Source: Terriglobia bacterium
GTDB taxonomy: Bacteria; Acidobacteriota; Terriglobia; UBA7540
DNA: 7,090 bases
Reading direction: 5' to 3'
Assembly (NCBI GenBank): GCA_030042795.1
Contig: JASHYZ010000183.1
Location: 1 to 7,090, forward strand
Each line of letters begins with the position of its first letter. Positions within the stretch are counted from its first letter, which is position 1. The notes under the pieces were generated by a model. The model was not told the DNA's origin and did not search any database. It was given only the letters and a program-made list of their open reading frames with translations. Both the position numbers and the translations under genes were made by a program. Of the stretch, positions 1 to 6,214 are shown piece by piece.

Positions 1-998
1 AAGGTAATGCGATCGAAGCTCCCGGACGATCCTTCCTTCAAACGGCGGATGAACTCCAGCAGGTAGTTAACGTCCGGGCACTGCTCATTGAAATCCAGCG
101 AATAGTACCAGTGCGGCACGCCGAGGCGTCCCTCAATGTCTGAGGCCACGCGGTCAATGTGCAACACACGCGCCACGTCGTTATCAAGGTTGTTCCCTTC
201 CAGCTTGATCTTGAGGTGGGTAAGCCCGTCGGCGGCGATCCAATCGGCGAGCGTCTCCGGCAGGCCGTCATTCAAGCGTCGCTTGACCTCGGATGCTTCG
301 ATAGGGTCGGACGCTCCTACCGAGTGATTGCACCACAGCCAGGGTTTGGGCGCGCGCAGCAGATAGCGGTTGGGATATTCACCGTTGAATTCGGGCGTCA
401 GGTAGTGGGCCAGGTCATAGCTCATGAATTCCGGCCCGTAGGTGAGGTAGCAATTGAGATCGTGGACCTTGCCGAAGGCATCGTGGATGGCCGCGTCAAA
501 CGCGCTCGCCGTTACCAGCGTGCAGAGCTTTGGGATAGGCTGGCCGAGGCCCATCTCTTTGGTAACTTCCTCTGCCGCCTTGAGGTATTCGCGCTCGAGC
601 TCGAAATTAATGTCGATGGGATGGCCGGACTCGCCGTAACCCTCGGTGATCTTGCCGATGCGCCCAGCGAGGCGCTTCATCGCTTCGAGCGTCGTGTCGT
701 AAGGGAGAGCCGGAAATGCCCACAGGTTGCCCATGGTCATGGAGCCGAATCCCTCTGCAGTGCGGCCCGCGACGGTCTCGACGGTGCTGTGAACGTTTAG
801 CACCGCCATGCGACTCATGTTTCGCCCGCCGAACTCATAAGCAGTGCGATACGCATAATCTTCATAGCTGATGTGAAGTTCCTTCACTCGAATATCAGTA
901 CGTTTGCCCGCTGACGTAATAATGGTCATACTGTTTCCAACGGCTGAGAGCGAGGCCGCGCCAGCCGAGACAGTACCCAAGAACTTGCGCCGCGTCAT
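1..998 (-). CDS. Tat-exported enolase-superfamily protein (mandelate racemase/muconate lactonizing-like), C-terminus off the window
   Basis: The frame is open from ATG at 998 to the left edge: 332 complete codons, C-terminus missing. The start MTRRKFLGTVSAGAASLSAV has a twin-arginine motif and a hydrophobic stretch, so Tat export is likely. A helix with ASAFDAAIHDAFGK (164-177) matches the end of the enolase-superfamily capping domain. HLKIKL gives the K-x-K pair (K263, K265) expected on barrel strand 2, and SLDFNE gives the first metal ligand D302 with N304. The second and third metal ligands lie past the edge. Family members abstract a proton alpha to a carboxylate, using Mg2+, to racemize, dehydrate or cycloisomerize acids; the substrate here cannot be read. 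K-x-K lies nearly 100 residues later than in mandelate racemase, mainly from the signal peptide plus an insertion near 185-235. Its ATG overlaps the preceding gene's stop as ATGA, so the two are probably co-translated. Confidence 0.85.
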   Translation of the reverse strand, partial: MTRRKFLGTVSAGAASLSAVGNSMTIITSAGKRTDIRVKELHISYEDYAYRTAYEFGGRNMSRMAVLNVHSTVETVAGRTAEGFGSMTMGNLWAFPALPYDTTLEAMKRLAGRIGKITEGYGESGHPIDINFELEREYLKAAEEVTKEMGLGQPIPKLCTLVTASAFDAAIHDAFGKVHDLNCYLTYGPEFMSYDLAHYLTPEFNGEYPNRYLLRAPKPWLWCNHSVGASDPIEASEVKRRLNDGLPETLADWIAADGLTHLKIKLEGNNLDNDVARVLHIDRVASDIEGRLGVPHWYYSLDFNEQCPDVNYLLEFIRRLKEGSSGSFDRIT

Positions 999-1987
999 TG
1001 GTAGGCCTCCTCGTAGGCTTGGCGTAGGAGTGACTTAAGATAGTCCAGGTCCTTCTTTGCAGCCGCCATCACTTCGGGGATCTGGTCGCGCGATAGCGCG
1101 ATTCCCTGGCTGTCAGACACACCGGGGATGCTGTATTCCTCGTGCACCGTGATGGGCCCGTGAAAATCTGACTGAGCCAGCGTCTCAAGAAACTCCTTCC
1201 AGTGTGACATCCCTTGCCCCAGCGGACAGTTCTCAGCTTCCCAGCGGTGCGGCGAAACTTCTCTCCAAACGAAATCCTTCACCGCGATCATCTTCAAGCG
1301 CGGCATCACCAGGCTGGCTGCGATCTTCCAGCCACCCACACCGCCCTCGGTGGTGGCCTGGCTCAAGTCAAAGTAGTAGCCGCATCTGTGAGGGTCGAGA
1401 GGTTCTATCACTCGGGCCATATCCCAGGTTGGTGCGCCGATGTAACCGTCGTGGTTGTGGTACCCCACCTGAATTCCATGTTCTCCCGCCAACTCCACCA
1501 GGCTGCGAAACTGCCTGCCGGCTTCCTCAAGCTCCTTCAGAACGTTGATGAACTTGTAGTGATAGTAGCCTGGCTTCAGGAACGGGATGGAGAGCTTCCC
1601 CGCTGTGCTCAAAATGGATTCGGCGTAGGCAGTGTCTGCTGACAGCAACTCGGTGGTGATCATCGGCACTTCGAGGCCGGCGGCGCGAATAGCCGCTACC
1701 GACTGCGGGAGGTCGGTTGCCGCGCGCTCAGGAAGAACATGCCCGCCCTTGCGAACCGTCAGATCAATTCCTCCGAAACCTGCTTCTTTGGCGTGCGCCG
1801 CCAGTTCCTGCCAGTTCAACTGCGGTACAGGTTTCGAAAAGAGGCAAAGAGTGCCCCGAAACGGTCCTTTCGCGGCGGCTCGCGCCGGCTGCGCCGCTGG
1901 AGGTGCGACCTTTGCTGGAAGCGCGACGGCACTCACAAATGCAGAAGAGGCTTGAAGGAACGTGCGCCGAGAGAATGTTTCTGTCAT
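995..1987 (-). CDS. Tat-exported TIM-barrel sugar isomerase/epimerase-like protein
   Basis: This 330-residue protein belongs to the xylose-isomerase-like TIM-barrel superfamily (sugar phosphate isomerase/epimerase, AP endonuclease 2 fold). The N-terminus has SRRTFLQ (6-12) followed by an Ala/Val-rich stretch to about 35, a Tat signal. The barrel starts near 45. Probable metal or catalytic residues sit at strand ends: E113 (MITTEL), H177/H179 in GYHNHDG, D207 in YYFDLSQA, K237-D238 (VKDF) and E283/E284 in VHEEY. PLGQG (255-259) matches a common loop of the family. Such enzymes isomerize or epimerize sugars through a divalent metal; export to the periplasm points to a non-phosphorylated substrate. 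The start is supported by AAGGGAG 4 nt upstream. The stop overlaps the next ATG by 4 nt, so it forms a two-gene unit with the enolase-like gene. Product class is secure, reaction unknown. Confidence 0.88.
   Translation of the reverse strand: MTETFSRRTFLQASSAFVSAVALPAKVAPPAAQPARAAAKGPFRGTLCLFSKPVPQLNWQELAAHAKEAGFGGIDLTVRKGGHVLPERAATDLPQSVAAIRAAGLEVPMITTELLSADTAYAESILSTAGKLSIPFLKPGYYHYKFINVLKELEEAGRQFRSLVELAGEHGIQVGYHNHDGYIGAPTWDMARVIEPLDPHRCGYYFDLSQATTEGGVGGWKIAASLVMPRLKMIAVKDFVWREVSPHRWEAENCPLGQGMSHWKEFLETLAQSDFHGPITVHEEYSIPGVSDSQGIALSRDQIPEVMAAAKKDLDYLKSLLRQAYEEAYQ
1006..1012 (-). promoter_or_regulatory. Ribosome binding site of the enolase-superfamily gene
   Basis: On the minus strand GAGGAGG ends 7 nt before the ATG at 998. 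It is encoded by the Glu-Glu codons near the end of the upstream gene. This strong, well-spaced site fixes the start and supports reinitiation at the ATGA overlap. Confidence 0.75.
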
Positions 1988-1991
1988 TGGA

Positions 1992-1998
1992 CTCCCTT
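1992..1998 (-). promoter_or_regulatory. Ribosome binding site of the isomerase-like gene
   Basis: AAGGGAG on the minus strand lies 4 nt before the ATG at 1987. The spacing is short but usable, and no in-frame alternative start with a better site was noticed before the Tat motif. Confidence 0.55.
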
Positions 1999-2088
1999 CA
2001 TACGCGCCACAATCATCAATGTCTTCCTCGACCAGGGCCAGTCTTGTTCCTCCGTGCTCTCTATGCGTAAAAGCCTAAACACCGAGAC

Positions 2089-2103
2089 CACGGAGTCTCC
2101 GTG
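2089..2103. repeat. Perfect palindrome CACGGAG-T-CTCCGTG
   Basis: A 7-bp inverted repeat around a single central base. Its right arm continues as TCTCCGTGACCTC (2096-2108), whose exact reverse complement GAGGTCACGGAGA recurs at 2319-2331. It belongs to the same repeat family as the larger hairpin at 2201-2262. It may be a repeat fragment or a protein-binding site; the sequence alone does not decide. Confidence 0.6.
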
Positions 2104-2109
2104 ACCTCC

Positions 2110-2122
2110 ATGTTACTAACAT
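2110..2122. repeat. Perfect palindrome ATGTTA-C-TAACAT
   Basis: A 6-bp inverted repeat around one central base, 7 bp from the preceding palindrome and about 120 bp upstream of the isomerase-like start. It is AT-rich compared with its surroundings. Size and symmetry are operator-like, but no promoter was identified beside it. Confidence 0.4.
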
Positions 2123-2200
2123 TCAAACTCTTCTCGGGCCGCGAAGAATTTGCAAGACGGCTTTGATTAGCATCAACTTTCTCGAGCTGCAAGAAACGCG

Positions 2201-2262
2201 CACCACAGAGGGCACTGAGAACACGGAGAAGACCTCTGGGGCCTCCCGTGATCTCTGTGGTG
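2201..2262. repeat. Imperfect hairpin of the 'CACCACAGAG...CTCTGTGGTG' intergenic repeat family
   Basis: The outer arms CACCACAGAG (2201-2210) and CTCTGTGGTG (2253-2262) are exact inverted repeats of 10 bp. Inside, CACGG (2222-2226) pairs with CCGTG (2246-2250), with ACCTCTGGGGCCTC towards the loop. On the plus strand a T-rich run follows (GAGTTTTTCTTTTGG). Multi-copy sequences of this wording are common between genes in several GC-rich soil and sediment bacteria; this is recollection, not a search. It could act as an RNA hairpin or partial terminator at the end of the dehydrogenase gene, but on the minus strand only a weak TTTCTT follows the stem. Confidence 0.65.
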
Positions 2263-2318
2263 AGTTTTTCTTTTGGTTGCGGCTAAGGCCGTGCTGTGTT
2301 GAGGGGCTTCCTGGCACA

Positions 2319-2331
2319 GAGGTCACGGAGA
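2319..2331. repeat. Inverted copy of the 13-bp word at 2096-2108
   Basis: GAGGTCACGGAGA here is the exact reverse complement of TCTCCGTGACCTC at 2096-2108, so the two copies face each other across the central hairpin at 2201-2262. The copy starts about 30 bp beyond the dehydrogenase stop codon. Confidence 0.65.
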
Positions 2332-2361
2332 GCTTCGGTACGGTTGGGCACTGCGCAAAGC

Positions 2362-4740
2362 TCATAGCAAACCAAAACACAGGATATTCGGTCCGACAGC
2401 CAGCGCGATGAACTGCTCGTCGCCCACCAGATACGTCATCGGGGAAGACTTGTTTTCTCCGTTGGTCGTGAAGTGCCACAACTTCTTCCCGGTTCGCTGA
2501 TCCACCGCCACGATGTCGCCGCTCGGGTCTCCATACACAAGGATACCGCCAGCCGTTGCCAGCACGCCTGCTACTCGTTTGCCTTCGCCCGGTCCGATTT
2601 GAGGAATCTCCCACGCCACCTTTCCAGTTTCAATATCCAGGGCCCGCAAGTATTTCCTCCCCGGTTCAATCTGAGGCTGCCCCGCCTTCCAGTTTCCGGC
2701 CGAGAGCTTCACGTCACATTTTTCGAACGCCATGAGGTAATAGAGGTGAGTCAGGGGGCTGAACGCCGTGGCGTTCCAGTTGGTTCCGGTATCGGGACAC
2801 TGGACGCCGTTTTCCGGCGTCAGCTTCGGGCGGCCATCCGGGCCGATGCCACTGGCCCAGGTGGTGCGCACGAAGTTTTTCGCCAGCAGGAGATGGCCAT
2901 TAGTACGGTCAAAGACGTAAAAGAATCCGTTCTTGTTGGCGTGCAGCAGTAGCTTCCGGTCTGCACCATGATACTGGGTGTCTACGAGCACCAGAGGCGC
3001 GTTGGCGTCCCAATCGTAAACGTCATGCGGCGTAGTTTGATAGAACCACTTCAGTTTGCCGCTATCGGGGTTGAGCGCCAGAATGCAATCGGTATAAAGG
3101 TTGTCTCCAGGCCGGGTAGAACCGTCGGAATCTGGAAAAGGATTGCCGGTAGACCAGTACAGTGTATCCGTCTCAGAATCATACGAGCCCGTCAGCCAGG
3201 TTGACCCGCCACCGTCCCGCCGCGGGTTTCCACCCCATGTTTCGGCGGCAGGCTCGCCCTCGGCCGGGATGGTCCAGTCTCGCCACAGACGCTCGCCGCT
3301 TGATGCTTTGTAAGCCGCCAGAAATCCACGCACGCCCCAGTCGGCTCCCGAAATGCCCGCAATCACCTCGTCTTTCACCACCAGCGGCGCCACTGTCGAG
3401 CCATAGTGCATGGGCTCGTCCGGCATCACCACCTCCCACACCACTCGTCCCGTGATGCGATTCAGCGCCAGCAGGTGCGCGTCGTCTGTTGCCATGAAGA
3501 GGTTGTTGCCAAGAATGGCCAGTCCGCGATTCGTGCTAAGAGCCGCGTCTCCCACGAGACCTGGCGGACGTGGGCGCGAGAACTCCCAGATTTCGTGGCC
3601 GCTCCGGGCGTCGAGCGCAAAGACCTGGTTCGGACCCGTTGCGTACATGATGCCGTCGGCGACGATGGGCGTCACCTCCAGCCCGAAGTACTCCATGTTC
3701 TGGACAAAATAAGCCGTATCGGGAAGCAGTTGCTTCCAGAGAGGGACGGTGAAAACCCATTTCAGGCCCATTTTGCCTACGTTTGACGTGTTGATCCCGG
3801 TAAGCGCGCTGTAGCGATTCGCACTCAGCGCTCCGTTGTATGTGAGCCAGTCACCCGCGCGGGGACGCAGAACTCTCGAAAAGGGTATTCCGCCGGTACC
3901 GGAGGTCTGCTCAACATTGATGGGTCCCAGTTTCACTCCGGTCAACCCGCTGAGGTAAGCAAGCAGATTCTGAAGCTCTTCCGCGCTTGCCTTCACCGGC
4001 GGCATCGGCGATTCCTTCTCTTCCGTGATCGTTGATACCTCGATGCTGGTTAGCAGATGGAACTGGCCCGTCAGATCCTGCACCACAATCTCACTGCTAC
4101 TGCGGTTCCTGGCGAAGCCGCGAACATTCTCTCCGTTGCGCAGTTGTACGGTCACCGTCTCATAGCCCGGAGCCAGACGCGCGCTCGGCAGCAACAGCGA
4201 TTCCCGCATTTCACCCACTGTCAAATCATGCGCAATGCTCGATAAGTCCGGCCCTATTGGCTCTCCCCTGCCATGAACCATGTGGCACGCGGAGCAGTGC
4301 CCCTTGCCGAAGAAGAACTGCTCCCCCGCAACCGGGCTGCCCGGCATTATTTGTTCCGCGGCGAGCGAATTCAGCGAATGAACTAACGTTGCGAGCGCGT
4401 CTAGCTGGCCAGGGGGCAGATCGAACGCTGGCATGCCATATGATGGGATCCCGTTGCGGATGAGGTTTCGCACCCAAGAAACGGATCGCTTGCGCAGGTC
4501 GGGTTGCCCTGCGAGTGGAGGGCCCTGGTCAGTGCCGTGTGCATCGGCTCCATGACAACCCGCACACTTCTCGGCGAAAACTTTCAGACCTTCCGGCACC
4601 TGTTGTTCGGAGCCAGATGAACTTTGAGCTGATAGCAGCCTCGACCCAAGCACCAGCATTGCGGCTATCGCAGTCAGGATCGATCTCCGGCGCGGTCGCA
4701 AAGAGGCAGCGGCCCGTCGATTACTAAGGCAGCCAAGCAT
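2362..4740 (-). CDS. Periplasmic PQQ-dependent dehydrogenase with two N-terminal c-type haem domains
   Basis: A 792-residue quinohaemoprotein that would oxidize an alcohol, polyol or sugar and pass electrons from PQQ to its haems and on to the respiratory chain. A basic N-terminus and hydrophobic stretch (about 20-38, ending LLSAQ) look like a signal peptide. Haem domain 1 has CAGCH (59-63) and probable ligand M103 (YGMPAF). Haem domain 2 has CSACH (149-153), GPDLSSIA and M246 (SPMPPV), and resembles TIGR02603. The eight-bladed propeller runs from about 296 to the end. Active-site matches to methanol dehydrogenase are R405 (TNRGLA), W515 (GGGSTW), N533 (STGNP) and D576 (PHDVYDWD). Unusual points: Ala-Ala (399-400) replaces the vicinal cysteines, D467 stands where a metal-binding Glu is usual, and D578 follows the catalytic Asp. 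No strong ribosome site precedes ATG 4740, so the exact start is uncertain. Substrate is not readable. Confidence 0.93.
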   Translation of the reverse strand: MLGCLSNRRAAASLRPRRRSILTAIAAMLVLGSRLLSAQSSSGSEQQVPEGLKVFAEKCAGCHGADAHGTDQGPPLAGQPDLRKRSVSWVRNLIRNGIPSYGMPAFDLPPGQLDALATLVHSLNSLAAEQIMPGSPVAGEQFFFGKGHCSACHMVHGRGEPIGPDLSSIAHDLTVGEMRESLLLPSARLAPGYETVTVQLRNGENVRGFARNRSSSEIVVQDLTGQFHLLTSIEVSTITEEKESPMPPVKASAEELQNLLAYLSGLTGVKLGPINVEQTSGTGGIPFSRVLRPRAGDWLTYNGALSANRYSALTGINTSNVGKMGLKWVFTVPLWKQLLPDTAYFVQNMEYFGLEVTPIVADGIMYATGPNQVFALDARSGHEIWEFSRPRPPGLVGDAALSTNRGLAILGNNLFMATDDAHLLALNRITGRVVWEVVMPDEPMHYGSTVAPLVVKDEVIAGISGADWGVRGFLAAYKASSGERLWRDWTIPAEGEPAAETWGGNPRRDGGGSTWLTGSYDSETDTLYWSTGNPFPDSDGSTRPGDNLYTDCILALNPDSGKLKWFYQTTPHDVYDWDANAPLVLVDTQYHGADRKLLLHANKNGFFYVFDRTNGHLLLAKNFVRTTWASGIGPDGRPKLTPENGVQCPDTGTNWNATAFSPLTHLYYLMAFEKCDVKLSAGNWKAGQPQIEPGRKYLRALDIETGKVAWEIPQIGPGEGKRVAGVLATAGGILVYGDPSGDIVAVDQRTGKKLWHFTTNGENKSSPMTYLVGDEQFIALAVGPNILCFGLL

Positions 4741-4852
4741 AGCTTAAGGTTGTCCCTGCTGACATTCTAACTGAAGCAGCGTGGCTGGCACTCGCTCACT
4801 CGAACATACCCTGCCGGCCTAGTCCCGGCTGAGGCCTGAGAATCGGCGTTCT

Positions 4853-4963
4853 ATGAAACTACCGACGCTTGCTGTCTGGCTAGCCATAAACGTTGTCGGG
4901 CTTCTCGCATGGTCTTCACTGTTCGCGCAAGAAAGCTGGCCTGATCCCTTCCTCGGTGGATGA
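4853..4963 (+). CDS. Possible 36-residue exported peptide, or remnant N-terminus of a lost gene
   Basis: The only plus-strand frame here that looks like protein. It begins MKLPTLAVWLAINVVGLLAW and continues SSLFAQESWPDPFLGG before TGA at 4961. A Lys, a hydrophobic core of about 20 residues and an A-Q junction after residue 25 form a good Sec signal peptide, leaving only some ten mature residues. Reading through the TGA the same frame continues with TKLGQQELQQAREGSRSN and meets a second TGA at 5030. If the first TGA were once TGG (Trp), this would be a decayed short secreted protein. No strong Shine-Dalgarno precedes the ATG. Chance is a real alternative for so short a frame. Confidence 0.3.
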   Translation: MKLPTLAVWLAINVVGLLAWSSLFAQESWPDPFLGG

Positions 4964-5099
4964 ACCAAATTGGGCCAACAGGAACTGCAGCAAGCGAGAG
5001 AGGGCAGCCGATCAAATTTATACGGTTGCTGAAGCTGAGCGCAGATCGGGCCTCCAAGTATTAGGCGATAGTTCCCAAAGACGGTTGTTCTTCGCATTC

Positions 5100-5120
5100 G
5101 AAAATCAGAAATCGAAGATC
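5100..5120. repeat. Short degenerate GAAAATC/GAAATC/GAAGATC repeat
   Basis: Three near-copies in a row: GAAAATC (5100-5106), GAAATC (5108-5113), GAAGATC (5114-5120), starting 8 bp beyond the ATPase stop codon. This is an AT-rich intergenic micro-repeat with no assigned role. It ends close to the gene and does not form a clear terminator. Confidence 0.4.
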
Positions 5121-5128
5121 GGTAATGG

Positions 5129-6214
5129 CTAGAGTTCACCGGCCTGAATGCAGCATTCGCCGCGCGGGATGGGGTCGCCGTGAGGGCAGGTACGCGGATG
5201 GTGGAGGAAAGTGCAGATTCGTTGCGTCACTTCGGGGCTTAGAACCGGATCAATCTTGAGGGCGTTTTCGTGCAGGATATCCTCGTGAAGCCCGAACGTC
5301 TCGTAGAACAGGCGCTCAGCCAAACGATGCCGCCGAACAGCATGCCGGGCGCGCTCTTCGCCGCGTGGCGTCAGCTCCACGGATCCTTCGTTGAAGCGCA
5401 GCCAGCCGCGCTCGGCGAGCAGATTGAAGGTGGCGCGGTTATAGACAAACTCGGGAAGGGCTTCGGACCGCACTTCTCCACCCTCGGCGCGCGCCTTCCA
5501 AACGGACTTGAGGAGCTGGTCAAACAAGTCCTGATCCTGGTGGACAAAGATATCCGGCTCCGTCAGGTGGCCGTGGTGAAGTTCGATGCGCCGGTCCGCC
5601 ATGCGGGCCACTTCCTGGTCATGGGTCACCATCAGGATTGTCCGGCCCTCGCGGTGAAGGTCCGCGAAAAGGCTCAGCACAATAGCCTCGTTGACGGCAT
5701 CCAGGTTACCAGTGGGCTCATCAGCCAGGACGAGGTCAGGCTGGTTGATGAGGGCACGGGCGATGCAGACCCGCTGCTGCTCGCCCCCCGAGAGCTGGGC
5801 GGGCAGATGGCTAAGGCGGTCGCCGAGCCCCACGCGCCGCAAGGCGTCCGCGGCCTCCGCTTCGTCCGCGAGGCTATGAAAGTACTGCGCTAGCATGACG
5901 TTCTCGACGGCCGTGAGATAAGGCACCAGATGGTACTGTTGAAAGACGAAGCCGATCCGCTCGGCCCGGAAGCGGGCGCGTTCTGCGGCCGGAAGGTTAG
6001 CGAGTGGGATTCCATCCACGCTCACGGTACCTGCGTCGGGCGTATCGAGACATCCGAGGATGTTCAATAGGGTACTCTTGCCGGAGCCCGAAGGGCCCAT
6101 GGCCGCCACCCATTCACCGCGATCGACGGTGAAGGAGACGTGCTGCAGCGCCAGCACGTCCGTGCCGTAGCGCTTCGTCAACCCGTTGACTTCAATGAGG
6201 GCCACGCCTTTCAT
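5129..6214 (-). CDS. ABC transporter ATPase (LolD/MacB type) fused to a DtxR/MntR-like domain
   Basis: A 361-residue cytoplasmic protein in two parts. Residues 1 to about 220 are a full ATP-binding cassette: Walker [10 protein letters not shown] (40-48), Q-loop Q92, signature LSGGEQQR (141-148), Walker B LVLADE (161-166), NLD (170-172) and switch H198. It most resembles the LolD/MacB class that drives FtsX-like permeases, and such a permease lies directly upstream. Residues 229-350 align with a DtxR-type repressor: winged helix with LTPRGEERA, then [23 protein letters not shown] and TCPHGDPIP. By alignment from memory to DtxR, H296, E300 and H315 match the ancillary metal ligands H79, E83 and H98. 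The primary-site positions C102, E105 and H106 are L319, D322 and P323. The tail adds C354-C355. Inference: the transporter may be gated by a cytosolic metal or by dimerisation through this domain. ATG 6214 overlaps the permease stop as ATGA; GTG 6205 is an alternative start. Confidence 0.93.
   Translation of the reverse strand: MKGVALIEVNGLTKRYGTDVLALQHVSFTVDRGEWVAAMGPSGSGKSTLLNILGCLDTPDAGTVSVDGIPLANLPAAERARFRAERIGFVFQQYHLVPYLTAVENVMLAQYFHSLADEAEAADALRRVGLGDRLSHLPAQLSGGEQQRVCIARALINQPDLVLADEPTGNLDAVNEAIVLSLFADLHREGRTILMVTHDQEVARMADRRIELHHGHLTEPDIFVHQDQDLFDQLLKSVWKARAEGGEVRSEALPEFVYNRATFNLLAERGWLRFNEGSVELTPRGEERARHAVRRHRLAERLFYETFGLHEDILHENALKIDPVLSPEVTQRICTFLHHPRTCPHGDPIPRGECCIQAGEL

Larger units (their letters stand above)
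1988..2361. other. 374-bp gap with repeats and palindromes, no gene seen
   Basis: This gap lies between the PQQ dehydrogenase stop and the isomerase-like start. I see no convincing gene in it. The part from 2089 to 2331 is filled with related CACGGAG / CTCCGTG and ACCACAGAG / CTCTGTGGT words in both orientations (separate entries). The part from 1988 to 2088 shows nothing beyond the ribosome binding site. No confident -35/-10 pair was found on the minus strand, although a promoter for the downstream pair is expected here if it is not read through from the dehydrogenase. Confidence 0.6.
4741..5128. other. 388-bp gap, one possible short peptide frame
   Basis: This gap lies between the ATPase stop and the dehydrogenase start, both minus-strand. 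It should contain the dehydrogenase promoter. A TAGAAT hexamer on the minus strand close upstream of the start is the only -10-like word noted, without a matching -35. No clear terminator hairpin with a U-run follows the ATPase. The longer frames present on both strands have no recognisable domains. One plus-strand short frame with a signal peptide (4853-4963) and a GAAATC micro-repeat (5100-5120) are listed separately. Confidence 0.55.

Noticed and set aside
159..800. 213-codon plus-strand frame opposite the enolase-like gene
   Set aside because: The minus-strand frame has superfamily motifs, a Tat signal and a strong ribosome site; the plus-strand frame is its antisense shadow.
2110..2166. 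18-codon plus-strand frame MLLTFKLFSGREEFARRL
   Set aside because: Very short, with no ribosome site, and its start lies inside a palindrome; it is not distinguishable from chance.
2201..2275. Rho-independent terminator at the hairpin followed by TTTTTCTTTT
   Set aside because: The T-run is on the plus strand, where no gene reads towards it. On the minus strand, downstream of the dehydrogenase, only TTTCTT follows, and the stem has internal mismatches.
2089..2331. CRISPR array
   Set aside because: The repeat words occur in both orientations, at uneven distance and in few copies, and no cas gene is near.
2123..2614. 163-codon minus-strand frame overlapping the end of the dehydrogenase
   Set aside because: Its right half is a frame-shifted shadow of the PQQ propeller, and its left half is the intergenic repeat read as FSVFSVPSVV-like residues, a typical spurious translation.
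4893..5132. 79-codon plus-strand frame in the gap
   Set aside because: It needs a TTG start, is rich in Arg/Lys/Ser without pattern, and ends in the micro-repeat. The frame with the signal peptide next to it is more protein-like.
4819..5139. 106-codon minus-strand frame in the gap
   Set aside because: It starts inside the end of the ATPase gene, translates the GAAATC micro-repeat, shows no domain or export signal and has no good ribosome site.
5270..5893. 207-codon plus-strand frame opposite the ATPase
   Set aside because: It is antisense to the signature and Walker B region of a clear ABC ATPase and has no motif of its own.
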